DNA from: Bufo bufo
Taxonomy: Eukaryota > Chordata > Amphibia > Anura > Bufonidae
Assembly: GCF_905171765.1 (NCBI RefSeq)
Contig: NC_053392.1
Location: 339,233,010 to 339,297,009, forward strand
Reading direction: 5' to 3'
DNA length: 64,000 nt
Position numbers and translations under genes: made by a program. Position 1 is the first letter of the stretch. Every line of letters begins with the position of its first letter. Below the pieces are notes generated by a model. It had not been told where the DNA came from. It worked only from the letters and a program-made list of their open reading frames with translations, and ran no database searches. This document shows, one piece after another, positions 33,601-43,373 of the stretch.

Positions 33601-34475
33601 TTGGCCGTGTCCCAGAATAGGGAATGATTATCTCGATGCTCCGCATTTGTGTCCGCATATTCCCACCACCATCCTTTTAGTCGGAGGATAAAGTCCTCGT
33701 CCGCGGCTAGGTAGCTAGGCATACGCCATATGTAATCCGACCCTCTCGGTATAGTTTCCGACAAAATCAGGGATACTGGAGCATGGTCAGAAATTAGCAT
33801 GTCCATTATCTCTGACCCCTCAACCTTCCCCAGTAGCTGTGGTGAGACCAGTGCATAGTCTAGTCTAGACCAAGACTGGTGGGCGTAGGAGAAATATGTA
33901 AATTCCCGCTCAGTCGGATTTAAGTGTCTCCATACATCTATCAGATTTGTGGACTGCAAGAAGGGTTTTTAGAGTCAATCTGTGTACAGGAGTGCTTCGC
34001 ATCTGCAAGCCTGTGTCAACCGTTCTTTTGCAATCTTCCTGGATATTGTGGACTGCGTTTAAATCTCCCATTACCACTATTCCACCCTGTCCCTCCTGCA
34101 AGACCTTCAATTCCAGGTCGGAATAGAAGCTGGCCTGTGTGGAGTTGGGACCATAAATATTAAACAGCGTTAATTTACCAGTATCCGTATCTAAGTTAAG
34201 TTTCAACAGTCTCCCACAATCATCATTTTCTGCAGATAAGACCTCACATCTGAGCTTTTTATGTATAAGAATCAGCACTCCCTCCTTTCTACCGTCGGAA
34301 GGCGAACCATAAACTTGGCCCACCCACATTCGCTGCATGCACCAGAAATCAGCCTCCCCAGGTGCGTCTCCTTGATCAGGGCTATATCAGCGTGTAACCG
34401 CTTGAGATGCCTTAGTACCATTATCCTCTTTTGAGGGGACCTTAATCCTTTTACATTCCATGTAATAAGTTTCAT
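30700..34475 (-). pseudogene. L1 E ORF2 (endonuclease-reverse transcriptase), broken
   Basis: It starts at 34475 with MKLITWNVKGLRSPQKR, the beginning of an APE-type endonuclease (KETHL box near 34360). It continues through VVMGDLNAVHN near 34060, SRLDYALVSP near 33860 and ISDHAPV near 33790. The RT domain from 33143 shows NGKAPGPDGYGADFYK, YSPISLINQDLKILTK and HQVGFIKGR, and the catalytic FADDILIF near 32370. The C-terminal part is open at 31731-31108 (MAILHTKVRDLPTP to the stop). Frameshifts near 34300, 33950, 33150, 32650 and 31900 disable it. The enzyme would nick the target and copy the RNA in place. Confidence 0.85.
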
Positions 34476-35010
34476 AAATCAGGCCGGTTACATGATACTG
34501 GGAGAGGTTCCCCGGTGGAAGGCCGCCCCCTGTCGGGTGGTGGTGTATTCTGCTCGTCGGTGTGTCTATGGATCATGACATGATAAAACATATAAAACTT
34601 TCCCCCCCCCCGCCCAACCAGTGAACTGTAAACACATAACTTTGTGCCCCATAAGAAAACATGGGAGCGAGCAGCCAGCAAAATCTTCGTATGGACTTCT
34701 CTTTTTTCGGACATTCCTGTCCCCCTCACCCCTTAAATTCTAATCTTAATACACAATGACTCCCACATCATCTTACATAATCAGCGCCAATTGTAGTATA
34801 CCCACGCCGATAAGTCTCTCCGCATTCTCGGTCAGACATGTCTCTCACGTGGATTATCTCCATTCCGGACTAGACGCAGGGTCTCGCAAACGTCCCGGCA
34901 AGGCTGGTGAAGTCGCAGTGGATCGTGCGCCGCTACTGTTTCCAATATGGCCTCCTCTTGGTGATGATCCTCCTCTGTTTGGTGTCCCCATGCTGGAGCC
35001 TTTCGGAGAG

Positions 35011-35859
35011 TCAGTCGTCCAGCGCTTCTACTGCATCTGTCGGTGTGAGGAACGTATCCACTCTGCCATCTCGCCTGAACACTCTCAGGGTTGCTGGGTA
35101 TATTAATGCAAATTTTATTTTCTTACGAACTAGCTGGGTACATATTTGAGAGAAGGCTCTCCTCTTTTTAGATACTTCCATGGAATAGTCCCCAAAAAGC
35201 AGGATTGTATGTCCACACACTTTGAGCGGCTGATTTAACCGTCTATATTTGAGCAGTATCGCCTCCTTGTCTGCGTAATTGAGGTATTTAACAATCGTCG
35301 TCCTAGGCTTCCTTCTAGAACCATCGTCAGAGTGCTCTCGTGGTGGGCCTATTCTATGTGCTCTCTCCGACGTTGCTGAGGTCTGGAGTCCCAACGCTTG
35401 TGGTAGCTCGTCTGCGCAGATTTGAGCTAGTTGATGGGCCGGGATATTTTCCGGTAGCCCTAGGATTTGCAGATTGGTTCTGCGGGACCGATTTTCTAGG
35501 TCGTCGACTTTGTCTTTCAGCTCCTTGTTGGAGCATATCACCTCTCTGATTTGAGTATGCGCCTTTTCTAGCTCATCCTCCATGATCCCCACTCTCTGCT
35601 CTAGCTCCTGTATTTGTGCTGTATTCTGGGCCACCGCCGCTTGCAATTGCTGCAATGTTGTTGCAATTATGGCTTCCAGGGTAACTTTTATGTCAGCGGC
35701 TAGTAGTTTAGCTACTTCTATAGCCATTTCCTTACAGGATGATTCAATCCCAGCGTTTCGCTGTGTAGTGTCCATCTGACAAGTCTGGGACTCACCCGCT
35801 TTAGGCGGTGGAGGGGGTTGGGATGAGGATCGTGTCGCTCCCCTCTTAGCATCCACCAT
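35011..35859 (-). CDS. L1 E ORF1 protein
   Basis: A complete 282-residue frame from MVDAKRGATRSSSQ to a stop. Residues about 66-120 form a long coiled coil with heptad leucine and isoleucine (QELEQRVGIMEDELEKA), followed at 121-127 by LENRSRR and the RNA-recognition motif (TNLQILGLPE). The basic C-terminal domain holds KPRTTIVKYLNYADKEAIL and IYPATLRVFRRDG. This is the standard L1 ORF1 layout: a trimeric RNA-binding chaperone that coats the LINE transcript. It begins about 225 bases inside the element. Although its partner ORF2 is broken, this frame has no visible lesion. Confidence 0.9.
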   Translation of the reverse strand: MVDAKRGATRSSSQPPPPPKAGESQTCQMDTTQRNAGIESSCKEMAIEVAKLLAADIKVTLEAIIATTLQQLQAAVAQNTAQIQELEQRVGIMEDELEKAHTQIREVICSNKELKDKVDDLENRSRRTNLQILGLPENIPAHQLAQICADELPQALGLQTSATSERAHRIGPPREHSDDGSRRKPRTTIVKYLNYADKEAILLKYRRLNQPLKVCGHTILLFGDYSMEVSKKRRAFSQICTQLVRKKIKFALIYPATLRVFRRDGRVDTFLTPTDAVEALDD

Positions 35860-36089
35860 CTTGTCTTTCAGCTGCGCAGGTATGTCTCACGGCTGGAGGG
35901 GAGAACTTGTCAGCGGGGTGCCACTGCGCACCACAAACTTCTCCATAGACCTCCCGATGTCTCGAGGAGGTAAATTATCGGGGTTATTAAGCCCCAGGTC
36001 TCGGCTACACCCGCTGCTATTATCCGGGGAGACAGAGCGCTCCTTCCTTTCCTCCTTACATGTGTGCGCCGGAACCGGAAGTCACAACC

Positions 36090-36853
36090 ATGAATATTAA
36101 AGAAGTGAAGGAACCACATTCTACTGTATACAGGATCAGATGTTCCAGGGGTTAGGAGAACGAAAGAAGAGAACCTTTCCGATTCACAACAACAACATCA
36201 AAACACTTATTTCGGGAGAATGGAAGGATCCTAAAAAAAGATCGGCCATCACCAGCTCTTTTAAGCGTAAATGCCCCTTCTCAGAGTCTGATTCAAGCTT
36301 GCAGGATAAGACCGCTAAGGTGGATGCTCCGGTGGCCCGAATCTCAAAGAGAACCTCGCTGCCGTTTGATGATACCAGTCTCCTTAGGGATCCTATGGAT
36401 AAGAAATGTGAAAGCCTATTGAAAAAATCTTGGGAAACGAGTACAGCTATGTTGCGTCCAGGTATAGCATCTACCTGCACAGCAAGAGCGCTTTCAGTTT
36501 GGCTGAACCAACTGGAGGACCATCTGGCGGCGGGTACGCCACGAGAAGAAATCCTTGCTTCCTTGCCAACGCTGAAGAAAGCGTCCAATTTCCTGGCTGA
36601 CGCCTCGGCGGATTTAGTTAGACTCTCCGCTAGATCGGCTGCCCTGTCTAATGCCACCAGAAGGGCAATCTGGCTCCAAACATGGTCAGGGGATGTGAGC
36701 TTAAAAAATCGTTTATGCTCTATCCCATGTGAAGGTGACAGCTTATTTGGCTCCACCCTGGACGACATCTTGGATAAGGCTGCGGATAAGAAGAAAGGGT
36801 TTCCAACGGAAAATCGCTACTTCCAGCAAAGACGTTCCTTTCAGAACCAATAA
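36090..36853 (+). pseudogene. DIRS C gag, C-terminal part
   Basis: It continues the gag after the L1; one frame change near 36135 leads into an open frame from 36140 to 36853. It holds the conserved DIRS gag phrases KVDAPVARISKRTSLPF, LRDPMDKKCESLLKKSW, IASTCTARALSVWLNQLE and LADASADLVRLSARSAALSN, ending in a basic tail (KAADKKKGF). These match fragments in copy A (DLTKKWSAPPIVD, VDGASLS). A capsid-like role is assumed from the family. Confidence 0.8.
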
Positions 36854-37033
36854 AGATCCAAGATGGACCCTAAGAAAAAGGAAGGTTCAAAAAGGTGGCA
36901 GCCTTCTAAAGGTAGGGGTAGAGGATTTCTTTTCAACCCCGATAACTCCTCAACCTCAAAGCAATGATGCCAGGTAGGGGGAAAACTGAGGCATTTCGCT
37001 ACCATCTGGGAAGATTTAGGAGCCTCCCCGTGG

Positions 37034-37620
37034 GTGGTAGACACCTTAAGACAAGGCCTAAGGTTGGAATTTCATTCCTTCCCTCCGGACCGCTTCCCAA
37101 TCAACAAGAAGCTACCTCAAAAAGAAAAACAATCCTGCCTGGAATTAAAGATTTTATCTCTAGTTCAGAAGAACATGATTCGTCCGGTCCCGAAGGAGGA
37201 GCAAGGCAAAGGCTTCTATTCTCCCATCTTCTTAATCCAAAAGCCAAACGGGTCATACCGTCTAATAATAAATTTAAAGGGTCTAAACAGATCCATTACA
37301 TACAAACGCTTCAAGATGGAATCAATAATGTCCACAATAAACATTCTACCACAAGATTGCTTCATGGCGACCATAGATTTACAGGACGGCTATTATCACT
37401 TTCCAATTTCCATCAGCCATCAGAAGTTCCTTAGAATTGCCGTCTTCCTAAAAGATCAACTCAGTTCCACCTGGAAGAAGTCCACAATTGTTTCTCCACT
37501 CTAGGCTGGATTATAAATTTCAAAAAATTGGACTTGATTCTGGAACAAAGGAAGACCTTCCTGGGAGTCCTTTTAGATTCACATCTGTTAATGTCTTCTT
37601 CCTCAGGGGAAACAAGACGA
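37034..37620 (+). pseudogene. DIRS C reverse transcriptase, catalytic segment deleted
   Basis: An open frame from 37034 encodes the fingers of a DIRS/Ty3-like RT: GFYSPIFLIQKPNGSYRLII, then INLKGLNRSITYKRFKMES and MATIDLQDGYYHFPISI (the first catalytic aspartate), ending with FLRIAVF near 37450. In normal RTs a segment with the YxDD box follows. Here the next recognisable phrase is HLEEVHNCFSTLGWIINFKK (about 37470-37530, another frame), which belongs after YxDD, and then LEQRKTFLGVLLDS. An internal deletion of roughly 60-70 codons has therefore removed the catalytic pair of aspartates. The element cannot reverse-transcribe itself. Confidence 0.85.
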
Positions 37621-37899
37621 TCTGCTCCTAAAGATTTCCCAGTTTTGCAGCCGGATTATATCATCGATACGGTACATCATGACCATCCTGGGGCTTCTAA
37701 CATCAACAATCCCGTCGGTCAGGTGGGCCCAGTTCCACACAAGGACTCTACAGGCGTTCCTTCCTCCGCCCTGGGACGGCACCGCCTCTGCCCTGGATAA
37801 ATGGGTGATCATTCCAAGGTCAGTAAAAAAAATCCTTGATGTGGTGGAAAATTCGAAAGCACCTTCAGACGGGGGTTTTTTTGGTGACAGGGGGACCAG

Positions 37900-38130
37900 A
37901 TGATTGTGACTACCGATGCCAGCAGTACAGGCTGGGGGGCTCATGCAGACGGAAAAGTGGTCCAGGGCACTTGGGGAGCAGATTTGGAACATGCCTCCTC
38001 AAATCTAAGAGAACTCTTGGCCGTTTACAACGTAATTGTCTCCCTTCACACCCCCTCATCACCAAAAAGTATAAAGATTTTTTCAGACAACACTACAACA
38101 GTTGCATATTTGAACAAATGGGGGAACTAG
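37900..38130 (+). pseudogene. DIRS C RNase H domain
   Basis: A short open frame encodes MIVTTDASSTGWGAHADGKV, NLRELLAVYNVIV and KIFSDNTTTVAYLNKWG. These are the three acidic boxes of the RNase H fold (TDAS, RELLAV, SDNTT) as found after the RT in DIRS and Ty3 elements. The enzyme would degrade the RNA strand during cDNA synthesis. The frame stops at 38130 and the polypeptide continues in other frames, so the domain is no longer part of one protein. Confidence 0.85.
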
Positions 38131-38253
38131 AAGTCGCTCCCTAGCGGCAGTAGCCACAAAGATATTCTGTTGGGCAGAAAATAACCTTGCTTCTCTAACA
38201 GCTATACATGTCAGAGGAGAAGACGCCACGCCCTAAGAGAAGGAGAATGGTCC

Positions 38254-38646
38254 TTGAATCCTCAGGTTTTCCGTCAATTATGCCTCAGGTGGGGGATGCC
38301 GGAATTAGACCTGTTCGCCACAAGGGTCAACAAACGGACCAATCAATTTTGCTCCCTCTCCCAGGGGGATCATCCACTTTGGGTAGATGCCCTGTCTCGA
38401 CCGTGGCCCAGGTGTCTTCTTTACGCGTTTCCTCCCTTCAGTCTGATCTCCAAAGCGCTGATGAAAGTGGAGGAGGAGGGGGCCAAGGTGATCTTCATAG
38501 CCCCCTACTGGCCGAGACAATCGTGGTTCCCCCTACTACTCAGGCTTTCCGCAGGAACCTTTTGGACTCTACCATCCACGCCGGATCTCCTACACCAGGG
38601 GCCAGTACATCATCCGAGTGTCAATCATCTAAGCCTGACTGCTTAG
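38254..38646 (+). pseudogene. DIRS C conserved segment between RNase H and recombinase
   Basis: The 130-codon frame reads MPELDLFATRVNKRTNQFCS, HPLWVDALSRPWPRCLLYAF and KVIFIAPYWPRQSWFPLLL. This block is regularly found after RNase H in vertebrate DIRS polyproteins. Its biochemical function is not clear to me (some DIRS elements have a methyltransferase-like domain in this interval). It ends in a stop at 38646, and recombinase sequence follows in another frame. Confidence 0.75.
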
Positions 38647-38649
38647 AGA

Positions 38650-39660
38650 CTGAACGCGGGGCCCTAAAGAAAAAAGGTCTCTCAGATGCTGTAATTACCA
38701 CTCTCCTGCTCAGTAGGAAGCCCATAACGTCAAGAATACACCTGAGGACCTGGAATGCTTTTCTGTCCTTCTCGGGTAATATGATCTCCCCGGGGATTCC
38801 TAAAATTTTACTATTTCTTCAGGCAGGACTTGATAAGGTCCTAAGACCGTCAACAATCAAGACACAGGTTTCGGCCTTAAGTGCATTCTTGGACATTAAA
38901 TTGTCAGAATCCCCATTGGTCAGGCGCTTTCTAAAAGGTGCTATGAGAAGTGTCCCCATATCTCGTCCTATTGTTGCGCCCTGGGATCTTAACCTGGTTC
39001 TTTCGGTTCTAATGTATCCTCCGTTTGAACCAGTTGACAAAATCCCTCTGAGACTACTGACTCTCAAGACGGTGTTCCTTACGGCAATGACAACTGCCAG
39101 AAGAATCGGGGAAATCCAGGCTTTTTCCTGCAGGTCTCCATATTTAGTAATCCTGGATGATCGTATAATCCTGAAACACTGTCCTGCCTTCCTTCCCAAG
39201 GTTGTTTCCAGATTCCATTGCAAGCAGGAAATCTCGCTACCTTCCTTCTGCCCTTGACCATCCTCTGAGAAAGAAGAAAGGTTCTGGATGTGAGAAGAAC
39301 CGTTCTGTGCTACCTTAATAACACTACCACCTTCAGACGTTCTGACCAGTTGTTTATCCAGTTCCAAGGCCCCAACAAAGGTCATGCTGCGAGTAAGCCA
39401 ACTATAGCCAGATGGATTAGAAGCATGATCAGTTCAGCCTGTTTACAGAAGAATCTTCAACCTCCCGAGGGTATTAAAGCTCATTCCACCAGAGCAGTAT
39501 CCTCCTCATGGGCCGAGGCCGCATCAGTCTCGTTGGATCAGATTTGCAGAGCAGCCACATAGGCCAGCCCTATGACTTTCTTTAACCATTACAGGTTGAA
39601 CGTTTATAGAAACCAGGACTTGTCCTTTGGTCGCAGAGTACTTTCAGCTGCAGTCCCTCC
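38650..39660 (+). pseudogene. DIRS C tyrosine recombinase
   Basis: The N-terminal core-binding half (AVITTLLLSRKPITSRI, TYRTW-like HLRTWNAFLSF, STIKTQVSALSAFLDI) and the first part of the catalytic half (RPIVAPWDLNLVLSVL, TTARRIGEIQAF with the first arginine) are in one frame to 39257. After a frameshift, 39290-39562 gives TIARWIRSMISSACLQ and KAHSTRAVSSSWAEAA (HxxR). A stop and another shift precede MTFFNHYRLNVYRNQDLSFG near 39570-39630, with the tyrosine. All active-site boxes are present, but at least two lesions break the gene. The enzyme would integrate the circular DNA product without making a target duplication. Confidence 0.85.
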
Positions 39661-40018
39661 CTAAGCATATTTACTCTGTCAATCCTCCTGTGAGTGCCGT
39701 TGTGGAGGCGCCGGGAAAAGAGAGAATTACTCTTACCAGTAATTGGTTTTTCCAATAGCCTCCACAACGGCACTGGGATTTTCCCACCCTGTTATATTTT
39801 TTCGTTTATTTATTATTATAATGATTTAATTATCCTTAGTTATTAATACATATTGTTCTTGCTTCAGTTCCTTGTCGTCTCTTATTGACTGATTAGGTAA
39901 GGGGGAGGAGGCTATTTAAATCTTCCGCTTCTACGTTGTTTCCTGTCCTGGGGGCAGGGACACCCTCCTGTGAGTGCCGTTGTGGAGGCTATTGGAAAAA
40001 CCAATTACCGGTAAGAGT

Positions 40019-40370
40019 ACCGTAATTTATCTCTTTCTTTGACAATTGCTTTCCTTTGATTGCCTTCAGTCCTATTTGTATCACAAAATGTACTGTTCTC
40101 ATGCAGACTGTTCGTATATCCATATGAAAGAAGCTCAAAAGAGTAGTCTGTCTTATGCTTTATCTTGGCTCAACTTCTATGCTTGTCACAAAGAACAAGT
40201 CATCGGTTCCCATTTATGAAAAGTTAGTGGCTGTAAATAAAGCTATTTTGGTTTTGCAAATAAAACTCAGTCCAAGGTTATGTTGTCTTTGAAGCATGCG
40301 AAACAAACATCTGGTATGAAGGTTATATGTATAAAGTGTTGCTGACAAATACTAACAATCGTGAAGAAAT
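40019..40370. other. Intergenic, no recognised element
   Basis: AT-rich sequence without a recognised repeat or coding signal. Confidence 0.4.
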
Positions 40371-40935
40371 CTCCATTTGCCATAAACTGTTGAACACCTA
40401 AAGGGTTAATAAAGTAAAATCAGTTTTGAATACCTTGAGGGGTGTAGTTTCTTAGATGGGGGTCACTTTTATGGAGTTTCTACTCTAGGGGTGCATCAGG
40501 GGTTCTTCAAATGGGACATGGTGCCAAAAAAAAAAGGCCATCAAAATCTGCCTTCCAGAAACCATAAGGCGTTCCTTTCCTTCTGCGCCCTGCCGTTTGG
40601 TTATACAGCAGTTTACGACCACATATGGGGTGTTTCTGTAAACTGCAGAATCAGGGTAATAAATATTCTTTTGTTTGGCTGTTAACCGTTTTTTTGTTAC
40701 TGGAAAAAACTATTTAAAATGGAAACTTTGCCAAAAAATAGCTGTTTTGGCACAGTTTTTTTTTTTTTTTTTTTGACCGTGTTCATCTGAGGGGTTAGGT
40801 CGTGGGATATTTTTATAGAGCAGATTCTTACCGACGCGGCGATACCTAATATGTCTATTTTTTATTTATTTTAGTTTTACAAAATAATATTTTTTTTTTG
40901 TGTCAAGTCTGAGAACCATAGTTTTTTTTTTCCCC
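40371..40935. repeat. AT-rich repeat shared with 18435-19260
   Basis: It shares GAACACCTAAAGGGTTAA, TACCTTGAGGGGTGTAGTTT and CACATATGGGGTGTTTCTG with the earlier copy. Beyond about 40795 it carries GATACCTAATATGT-type sequence seen inverted at 16545. It may belong to the 3' part of the adjoining piggyBac element. Confidence 0.6.
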
Positions 40936-41691
40936 GATTGTAAGTGGCTAAATTGGGGAAGGGGAATATAAATTTAGTACTCCATGGAAGTGTGCTACTC
41001 CCTGAAGCAACCAATAATGCAGAGGCCCGGATGATCGGGGCACGTGTCACACTGAGTGGTGGTGTCCTTCCATATCCCCCTCCTGTGACACACTCTGCAC
41101 CTTTTTTGGGTCCGTCCCTTCTTTCCAGTATGGGGGACCACACCTGGAAAGTGTTGGCCAGGGACGAACCTGGCGCCTCCATTTCCTGAGGTACTCCGGC
41201 CTGCTCTTTCCCGGTCAGAAAAGATCAGGGCCTTGAGGACTGCCTCATAGAACTGAAGGAATGTCCCTGTGTTGCCAGCGTTCCGGGACAGCACAAAAGA
41301 GTTGTACAAGGCAACCTGTACCAAGTAGACCGCAACTTTTTTGTACCATGCCCGGGTTTCGCGCATGGCATTATATGGCTTGAGGACTTGATCAGAGAGA
41401 TCAACTCCTCCCATATACCGATTGTAGTCGACGATACAATCGGGCTTGAGGACCGTTGCCGCGGTACCTCGCACAGGGACAGGGGTGATGCCGTTACCGT
41501 GAATTGTGGACAGTACAAGGACATCCCCCTTGTCCTTAAATTTGACCAGCAACAGGTTTCCACTGCGCATTGTCCCAGGGTGCCTGCTCAATGATTTGAG
41601 CAGGCACCCAGTTCCGATCACCGCCCGCCGCGTGGCGGTGATCGGAACTACCCATGACGTACCGGTACATCATGTGCCCCCAACAGGTTAA
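40936..41691 (-). mobile_element. piggyBac transposon remnant
   Basis: The block contains the C-terminal part of a piggyBac transposase on the minus strand and, at its right, subterminal hairpins (GAGCAGGCACCCAGTTCCGA and GATCACCGCC / GGCGGTGATC) ending in GCCCCCAACAGG followed by TTAA (41688-41691), the piggyBac target. The N-terminal two thirds of the gene are deleted. Confidence 0.75.
40995..41621 (-). pseudogene. piggyBac transposase C-terminus
   Basis: An open frame of 208 residues. LKPDCIVDYNRYMGGVDLSD (about residues 59-78) holds the third catalytic aspartate region of piggyBac transposases (the NxxMGGVD box). This is followed by YLVQVALYNSFVLSRNAG and, at the C-terminus, a cysteine-rich zinc finger (KRCRVCHRRGIWKD and TQCDTCPDHPGLCIIGCF) that in the family binds the transposon ends. 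The usual protein is about 570-600 residues; here the N-terminal domain and the first catalytic aspartates are absent, so the gene is a deletion remnant. The surviving frame has no stops, suggesting a recent deletion or a short age. Confidence 0.9.
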
Positions 41692-41734
41692 AGGGGGTAG
41701 GATACAGTCCTAGGAGACCTCAGAGCGACATATA

Positions 41735-43371
41735 CAGTCAGGTCCATAAATATTGGGACATCGACACAATTCTAAAATGGTTGGCTCTATACACCACCAC
41801 AATGGATTTGAAATGAAACAAACAAGATGTGCTTTAACTGCAGACTGTCAGCTTTAATTTGAGGGTATTTACATCCAAATCAGGTGAACAGTGTAGGAAT
41901 TACAACAGTTTGCATATGTGCCTCCCACTTGTTAAGGGACCAAAAGTAATGGGACAATTGGCTTCTCAGCTGTTCCATGGCCAAGTGTGTGTTATTCCCT
42001 CATTATCCCAATTATAATGAGCAGATAAAAGGTCCAGAGTTCATTTCAAGTGTGCTATTGGCATTTGGAATCTGTTGCTGTCAACTCTCAAGATGAGATC
42101 CAAAGAGCTGTCACTATCAGTGAAGCAAGCCATCATTAGGCTGAAGAAAAAAAATAATACATCAGAGACATAGCAAAAACATTAGGCGTGGCCAAAACAA
42201 CTGTGTGGAACATTCTTAAAAAGAAGGAACGCACTGGTGAGCTCAGCAACACCAAAAGACCCGGAAGACCACGGAAAACAACTGTGGTGGATGACCGAAG
42301 AATTCTTTCCCTGGTGAAGAAAACAACAGTTGGCCAGATCAAGAACACTCTCCAGGAGGTAGGTATATGTGTGTCAAAGTCAATAATCAAGAGAAGACTT
42401 CACCAGAGGGAATACAGAGGGTTCACCACAAGATGTAAACCATTGGTGAGCCTTAAAAACAGGAAGGCCAGATTAGAGTTTGCCAAACGACATCTAAAAA
42501 AGCCTTCACAGTTCTGGAACAACATCCTATGGACAGATGAGACCAAGATCAACTTGTACCAGAGCGATGGGAAGAGAAGAGTATGGAGAAGGAAAGGAAC
42601 TGCTCATGATCCTAAGCATACCACGTCATCAGTGAAGCATGGTGTGGTAGTGTCATGGCGTGGGCATGTATGGCTGCCAATGGAACTGGTTCTCTTGTAT
42701 TTATTGATGATGTGACTGCTGACAAAAGCAGCAGGATGAATTCTGAAGTGTTTCAGGCAATATTATCTGCTCATATTCAGCCAAATGCTTCAGAACTCAT
42801 TGAATGCACTTCACAGTGCAGATGGACAATGACCCAAAGCATACTGCAGAAGCAACCAAAGAGTTTTTTAAGGTAAAGAAGTGGAATGTTATGCAATGGC
42901 CAAGTCAATCACCTGACCTGAATCCGATTGAGCATGCATTTCACTTGCTGAAGACAAAACTGAAGGGAAAATGCCCCAGGAACAAGCAGGAACTGAAGAC
43001 AGTTGCAGTAGAGGCCTGGCAGAGTATCACCAGGGATGAAACCCAGCGTCTGGTGATGTCTATGCGTTCCAGACTTCAGGCTGTAATTGACTGCAAAGGA
43101 TTTGCAACCAAGTATTAAAAAGTGAAAGTTTGATTTATGATTATTATTCTGTCCCATTACTTTTGGTTCCTTAACAAGTGGGAGGCACATATGAAAACTG
43201 TTGTAATTCCTACACCGCTCACCTGATTTGGATGTAAATCCCCTCAAATTAAAGCTGACAATCTGCAGTTAAAGCCCATCTTGTTCGTTTCATTTCAAAT
43301 CCATTGTGGTGGTGTATAGAGCCAAAAATGTTAGAATTGTGTCCATGTCCCAATATTTATGGACCTGACTG
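41735..43371 (+). mobile_element. Tc1 transposon with both ends
   Basis: The left end is CAGTCAGGTCCATAAATATT and the right end the exact inverse of its start (TATTTATGGACCTGACTG), flanked by TA at 41733-41734 and 43372-43373. Long subterminal inverted repeats (AAATGGTTGGCTCTATACACC / GGTGTATAGAGCC) extend about 200 bases. It carries one transposase gene with frameshifts. Length 1637 bp. Confidence 0.9.
42093..43118 (+). pseudogene. Tc1 DD34E transposase, frameshifted
   Basis: It begins MRSKELSLSVKQAIIRLKK at 42093. An A-run near 42148 shifts the frame, after which a long frame (42188-42715) holds the second helix-turn-helix and GRPR linker (KRPGRPRKTTVVDD) and the first box (ILWTDETKINL). 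A second shift near 42650 leads to SVMAWACMAANGTGSLVFI-like sequence, and a third near 42800 to MDNDPKHTAEATKEFF and WPSQSPDLNPIEHAF, with 34 residues between the last D and E (DD34E). It ends at KGFATKY and a stop (43118). Three single-base lesions disable an otherwise complete gene. Confidence 0.9.
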
Positions 43372-43373
43372 TA

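Larger units (their letters stand above)
30211..36084 (-). mobile_element. L1-clade LINE E, near full length, inside DIRS C
   Basis: The copy is flanked by CAACCATGAATA at 30199-30210 and 36085-36096, a 12-bp target duplication within the gag gene. On the minus strand it has a 5' region (36084-35860), ORF1 (35859-35011), a spacer of about 535 bases and ORF2 (34475 to about 30700). It ends near 30211 with a short A/T-rich tail. ORF1 is open; ORF2 is broken in several places. Confidence 0.9.
29107..40018 (+). mobile_element. DIRS retrotransposon copy C, structurally complete, split by an L1
   Basis: The left terminus (TTCCCGGCGCCTCCACAACA) and right terminus (GCCGTTGTGGAGGCTATTGG to GTAAGAGTA) are inverted repeats. 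The internal complementary region near 39690-39775 joins the inverse of both ends, GGCGCCGGGAAAAGAG and TACCAGTAATTGGTTTTTCC, as the DIRS replication model expects. Modules in order are gag (29943-36853, split by L1 E), RT (37034-37600), RNase H (37900-38130), a conserved region (38254-38646) and a tyrosine recombinase (38650-39660). Without the L1 the element would be about 5.0 kb. An octamer TGACGTCA lies in the 5' region (29475-29482). Confidence 0.9.

Noticed and set aside
36184..36768. 194-codon minus-strand frame
   Set aside because: It is antisense to the DIRS C gag, whose + strand frame has family motifs.
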